This document shows positions 61,033 through 64,000 of a stretch of DNA of 64,000 nt, piece by piece. The translations under genes and the position numbers were made by a program. The notes under the pieces were generated by a model. The model saw only the letters and a program-made list of their open reading frames with translations, did no database searches and had not been told where the DNA came from. Numbering within the stretch: the first letter of the stretch is position 1; every line of letters begins with the position of its first letter. The DNA comes from Pukyongia salina (GTDB taxonomy: Bacteria > Bacteroidota > Bacteroidia > Flavobacteriales > Flavobacteriaceae): NCBI RefSeq assembly GCF_002966125.1, contig NZ_CP027062.1, positions 1,178,001 through 1,242,000 on the forward strand, written 5' to 3'.

Positions 61033-62619
61033 CTAAAACTTAAAACTCAATCCCGTGTAAACTCCCATGTAGAAAGGATTAAAATCTACAGAAGGGTCAC
61101 TGTAAGGATTAAGTTGGTACTTAAACATAGGCTCAATATTAAACTTTAACCTTTTTGAGAATTTATAGTCGAAGCCCAAACCAATATTGGTTGTAAAGCT
61201 CAATGAATTCAAATTATTTGCTTCTCCGAGAACGCTTCTGAAATCTCCGGCCTCAACCGAAATCTCACTATCTCCAAGAAATAAGGTGCTAAATCCTCCT
61301 ATCATGTGTACTCCAAATTTTGTATCTACCAGGGCGTACTTAAGCTCCATAGGAACTTCATAATACCGTATGCTTTGGTTTATAAAAGCGTCTGCTCCAC
61401 CTGCCTTTGGGGTAATCGTTCCAAACCCACCTTCGGGGTTAGGCCGTATAGTTCCTTTATCTACTGCTGTTAGCACCTGCCCACTCTGGCGGCCGTAATT
61501 AACAGATTTAAGGGCGGCACTTACGGGCCCACTACCTAATTCCACATCGGCTGTGCTGTAGCTTAAATTCACATTGTTAATCCCGGTACGCACACTTAAT
61601 TTTTCCGATATGGCGTAACTCACACCCGCTCCATAGCTAAGGTTTACGTCACCACTCTGGGCGTTATCTGCAAATGAGGGATCTAAGGATGATCCGTTTC
61701 CGAAGGAACTATAGTAAACAGGGGCCACATTCGGGCTAACTTCCCATCGGTTCACCGGGTTTTCTTTAGTTGCGATTGCCTCCTCAACCTCCTTGTTCTC
61801 TTCTATGGCATCGAAAATAGATTTCTTCTCTTCCTTATTGTCTTCATTCTTCTTCTCAATATCTGTGTCCACTGCAACCGCATCGTTTGTCTTGTTATTT
61901 TTTAATTCATTTCCTTCCTTGATAAGAAGATCTGTAACAGACTTTTTGATGTCGGGATCGTTCTTCGCAATTTTTTCTGAATTCACTTTAGAAATATCAC
62001 GATCGGTTATCTTATTTGTTTCTTCTTTATTATTTTCTTCTGAATTCTTTTTGTCGCTATTATTCGTAGCAACGGCATCACGCTTGTTTGGATCGGCTAC
62101 CAGTTTCTTATCCCGGATCAGAGGATCATTTTTCTGAAGGTTCTTTTTCTTCACTGAAGATTTTTCCTCTTCAGCCACTGCGGTTTCAACTAAGTTGTCT
62201 TTGGATATTACCGCCTTCTCCGATTTATTATTGCTATAGACTTCCTGCTCATTATCCAGGGTAGGATCTGCCTCCATATCTTTTTCTGTGGCAACTTCAA
62301 TACCGTCGCCATCATCATTGGTAATGAGTGCGTCTTTAGAATTCTTATCGGTTGTATTCTCTATAGGAGTATTGTCTTCGTCGGTGAGTTGGGTAGTTCC
62401 GTCTCCCGGATTGAAGACAGCATTCCCAACAGTAAGTAAAAGGGCAAGAAGGGCGGCAACGCCACCAAGTTTCCACCATAGCGGAATAACCTTGCGGTCC
62501 TCCTTTTCCTCCTTTTTAAGTCCGGCCTTAATATTAGACCATGCCTCAGGGGGTGGAGTAGCCTCAAAATTCTGGAAGCGTTCCTGAAAAAGCTTATCTA
62601 TGTGCTTTTTTTCCTTCAT
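61033..62619 (-). CDS. Anti-sigma-like N-terminus fused to an outer-membrane beta-barrel
   Basis: This 528-residue protein has a cytoplasmic-looking N-terminus (E-R-F-Q-N-F-E-A-T-P-P-P-E-A-W), one transmembrane helix (~47-65), a charged, low-complexity linker of about 220 residues rich in Lys, Asp, Glu and Asn, and a C-terminal region (~292-528) of alternating strands (V-N-L-S-Y-G-A-G-V-S-Y, F-K-Y-Q-L-N-P) typical of OmpA/PorT-like barrels, ending in F-K-F. The N-terminal motif is common next to ECF sigma factors in Bacteroidota. The sigma factor gene ends only six bases upstream, so this is likely its partner. If all parts fold, the protein would reach from the cytoplasm to the outer membrane. 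Confidence 0.75.
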   Translation of the reverse strand: MKEKKHIDKLFQERFQNFEATPPPEAWSNIKAGLKKEEKEDRKVIPLWWKLGGVAALLALLLTVGNAVFNPGDGTTQLTDEDNTPIENTTDKNSKDALITNDDGDGIEVATEKDMEADPTLDNEQEVYSNNKSEKAVISKDNLVETAVAEEEKSSVKKKNLQKNDPLIRDKKLVADPNKRDAVATNNSDKKNSEENNKEETNKITDRDISKVNSEKIAKNDPDIKKSVTDLLIKEGNELKNNKTNDAVAVDTDIEKKNEDNKEEKKSIFDAIEENKEVEEAIATKENPVNRWEVSPNVAPVYYSSFGNGSSLDPSFADNAQSGDVNLSYGAGVSYAISEKLSVRTGINNVNLSYSTADVELGSGPVSAALKSVNYGRQSGQVLTAVDKGTIRPNPEGGFGTITPKAGGADAFINQSIRYYEVPMELKYALVDTKFGVHMIGGFSTLFLGDSEISVEAGDFRSVLGEANNLNSLSFTTNIGLGFDYKFSKRLKFNIEPMFKYQLNPYSDPSVDFNPFYMGVYTGLSFKF

Positions 62620-62625
62620 TGCTGC

Positions 62626-63156
62626 TTACGCTTGTTCTGTGTTATAGATATGTATCTTTTGTTTTAAAATCATTCGCGCTCTGGCTAGATTAGATTTAGA
62701 CGTTCCATCGCTAATTCCTAACATTTCGGCTATCTCTTTATGCGAATAACCGTCCAGCACATACAGATTGAAAACCAGTCGATACCTGTCTGGTAATTCC
62801 TGGATGATCTTCAGAAGAAAATCCAGAGGAATCGAATTATCTTCAACAACCACATCTTCGTCTTCAAGCTGTGCCTCGTTCGTGATGTCAAAAGCGCGTT
62901 GTTTCCTGTACTTCTGAAGTGCGGTATTAACGGTGATTCGTTTTATCCAGCCTTCAAAAGAACCTTTTCCTTCAAATTGCTCTATCCTGTTAAAAATGGT
63001 AAGAAATGAATCCTGTAAATTATCCTGTGCTTCAGCATAATTAGGCGAATACTTGAGACAAATGGAGAAAAGCGTATTTGAGTACTTCTTATACAGCTCT
63101 TCCTGTGCCGTAGCATCCTGTTTCTTACATTGTATGATGAGCTCCTCTAAAGTCAA
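62626..63156 (-). CDS. ECF-type RNA polymerase sigma-70 factor
   Basis: This 176-residue sigma factor has region 2 (Y-K-K-Y-S-N-T-L-F-S-I; D-N-L-Q-D-S-F-L-T-I-F) and region 4 (L-P-D-R-Y-R-L-V-F-N-L-Y-V-L-D-G-Y-S-H-K-E-I-A) without the intervening region 3, as expected of ECF sigmas. The start is TTG 63156 (M-T-L-E-E-L). The barrel/anti-sigma-like gene begins six bases after its stop. Targets are unknown; I see no obvious autoregulatory element. Confidence 0.92.
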   Translation of the reverse strand: MTLEELIIQCKKQDATAQEELYKKYSNTLFSICLKYSPNYAEAQDNLQDSFLTIFNRIEQFEGKGSFEGWIKRITVNTALQKYRKQRAFDITNEAQLEDEDVVVEDNSIPLDFLLKIIQELPDRYRLVFNLYVLDGYSHKEIAEMLGISDGTSKSNLARARMILKQKIHIYNTEQA

Positions 63157-63281
63157 ACGCAGTACCTTGATTAATAAAAGCTATACCTTACTAAACTTTG
63201 AAAGTAGGCAACCAAATTAACCAGGGTATCTACATGGGGTAGATGCGAGCGGTTTAAAAGGGTTGCGTTGCCTTAGAAAGA

Positions 63282-64000
63282 TTATGCCTGAACAGCTTCA
63301 ATGGCTTCTTTAATTTTTTGTTCCAGTTCATCCATAAGCTCAGGATTATCTTCAAGCAGTGTTTTTACGGCATCTCTACCTTGTCCTAATTTGGTGTCGT
63401 CATAGCTAAACCATGAGCCGCTTTTTTTAATGATCTCGAAGTCGACCCCGAGGTCGATGATCTCTCCTACTTTAGAGATTCCTGTGCCGTACATGATATC
63501 AAATTCGGCAGTTTTAAAGGGCGGGGCCACCTTGTTCTTCACAACCTTCACCCGGGTTTTATTACCACGGGCCTCGCTGTTAGAGTCTTTTATCTGGGTA
63601 GATCTTCTAATGTCCAGGCGCACGGACGCATAGAATTTTAGTGCATTCCCACCTGTGGTGGTTTCGGGATTTCCGAACATAACGCCTATTTTCTCTCTCA
63701 GCTGGTTAATAAAGATAACCGTACAATTGGTCTTGCTTATAGATCCGGTTAATTTTCGGAGGGCCTGGGACATCAAACGAGCGTGCAGTCCCATTTTACT
63801 ATCGCCCATTTCTCCTTCTATTTCACTTTTTGGGGTTAATGCTGCCACCGAATCGATTATGATGATATCAATCGCGCCGCTACGAATTAAATTATCTGCG
63901 ATCTCCAGGGCCTGTTCCCCGTTATCTGGTTGGGAAATAATGAGGTTTTCAATATCAACTCCAAGTTTTTCCGCATAGTAGCGATCAAAGGCGTGCTCCG
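63282..64000 (-). CDS. recA: Recombinase RecA, C-terminal part
   Basis: This is the 3' part of recA, with the 5' end beyond the right edge. The visible 239 codons begin [11 protein letters not shown] and include the Walker B region [11 protein letters not shown]1/L2 DNA-binding loops ([18 protein letters not shown]), and the C-terminal domain. A methionine at 63848 is internal and not the start. RecA promotes homologous strand exchange and is the partner of the DprA encoded 4 kb away. A 125-base gap separates it from the sigma factor gene, with no clear signal in it. Confidence 0.96.
   Translation of the reverse strand, partial: EHAFDRYYAEKLGVDIENLIISQPDNGEQALEIADNLIRSGAIDIIIIDSVAALTPKSEIEGEMGDSKMGLHARLMSQALRKLTGSISKTNCTVIFINQLREKIGVMFGNPETTTGGNALKFYASVRLDIRRSTQIKDSNSEARGNKTRVKVVKNKVAPPFKTAEFDIMYGTGISKVGEIIDLGVDFEIIKKSGSWFSYDDTKLGQGRDAVKTLLEDNPELMDELEQKIKEAIEAVQA

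Overview
This window is a chromosomal segment of a member of the Bacteroidota, very probably a marine Flavobacteriaceae. The evidence is the gene content: sprE of the gliding/type IX secretion (T9SS) system, a subtilisin-like protease with a C-terminal T9SS sorting domain, flavobacterial DUF families, a bactofilin next to an ATP synthase operon that lacks atpD and atpC, and an ECF sigma factor paired with an outer-membrane barrel. The promoters also fit, because -7 elements of the Bacteroidota form TAnnTTTG recur upstream of genes. Start codons are often TTG and Shine-Dalgarno sequences are weak. No tRNA, rRNA, CRISPR array, insertion sequence or prophage was seen.

Layout. 1-9.6 kb is housekeeping: the end of ybeY, mnmG between two parS-like ParB sites, a methyltransferase, holB, pgk, a LysM lytic transglycosylase, a DUF4837 lipoprotein, tatA and an active-type M23 peptidase. 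9.6-12.8 kb holds a GH3-like adenylating enzyme and a large flavobacterial protein whose C-terminus looks like a nucleoside phosphorylase/nucleosidase.

12.8-32.2 kb is a Wzx/Wzy-type surface-polysaccharide locus. It contains dTDP-rhamnose synthesis (rfbBACD), a Wzz-like protein, a flippase, two sulfotransferases, three Wzy/ligase-like membrane proteins, three glycosyltransferases, UDP-glucose dehydrogenase, UDP-xylose synthase, an initiating phosphoglycosyltransferase and a convergent PaaK/CapK-like ligase. The predicted product is a sulfated glycan that may contain rhamnose, glucuronate and xylose.

32.2-37.5 kb holds purD, small flavobacterial membrane proteins, a DUF4254/GT9 pair and a PaaE-like reductase. 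37.7-46.4 kb runs sprE, bactofilin, atpZ, DUF6168, atpB-E-F-H-A-G, with a terminator-like hairpin between atpE and atpF. 46.5-53.4 kb is a tightly packed envelope operon: lipoprotein, MOP-family flippase, dut, nucleotidyltransferase, TPR protein, DUF4292 lipoprotein and an EnvC-like protein that has lost its metal ligands.

53.4-64 kb carries the T9SS protease, an acyl-CoA thioesterase, an HU-like/SPOR protein divergent from dprA, divergent trpS and plsC, a barrel protein with an anti-sigma-like N-terminus, its ECF sigma factor, and the C-terminal part of recA. The least routine signals are the paired parS sites, a perfect 20-bp palindrome between the HU/SPOR gene and dprA, the barrel protein that would span both membranes, several near-leaderless promoters and the sulfotransferase-bearing polysaccharide locus.
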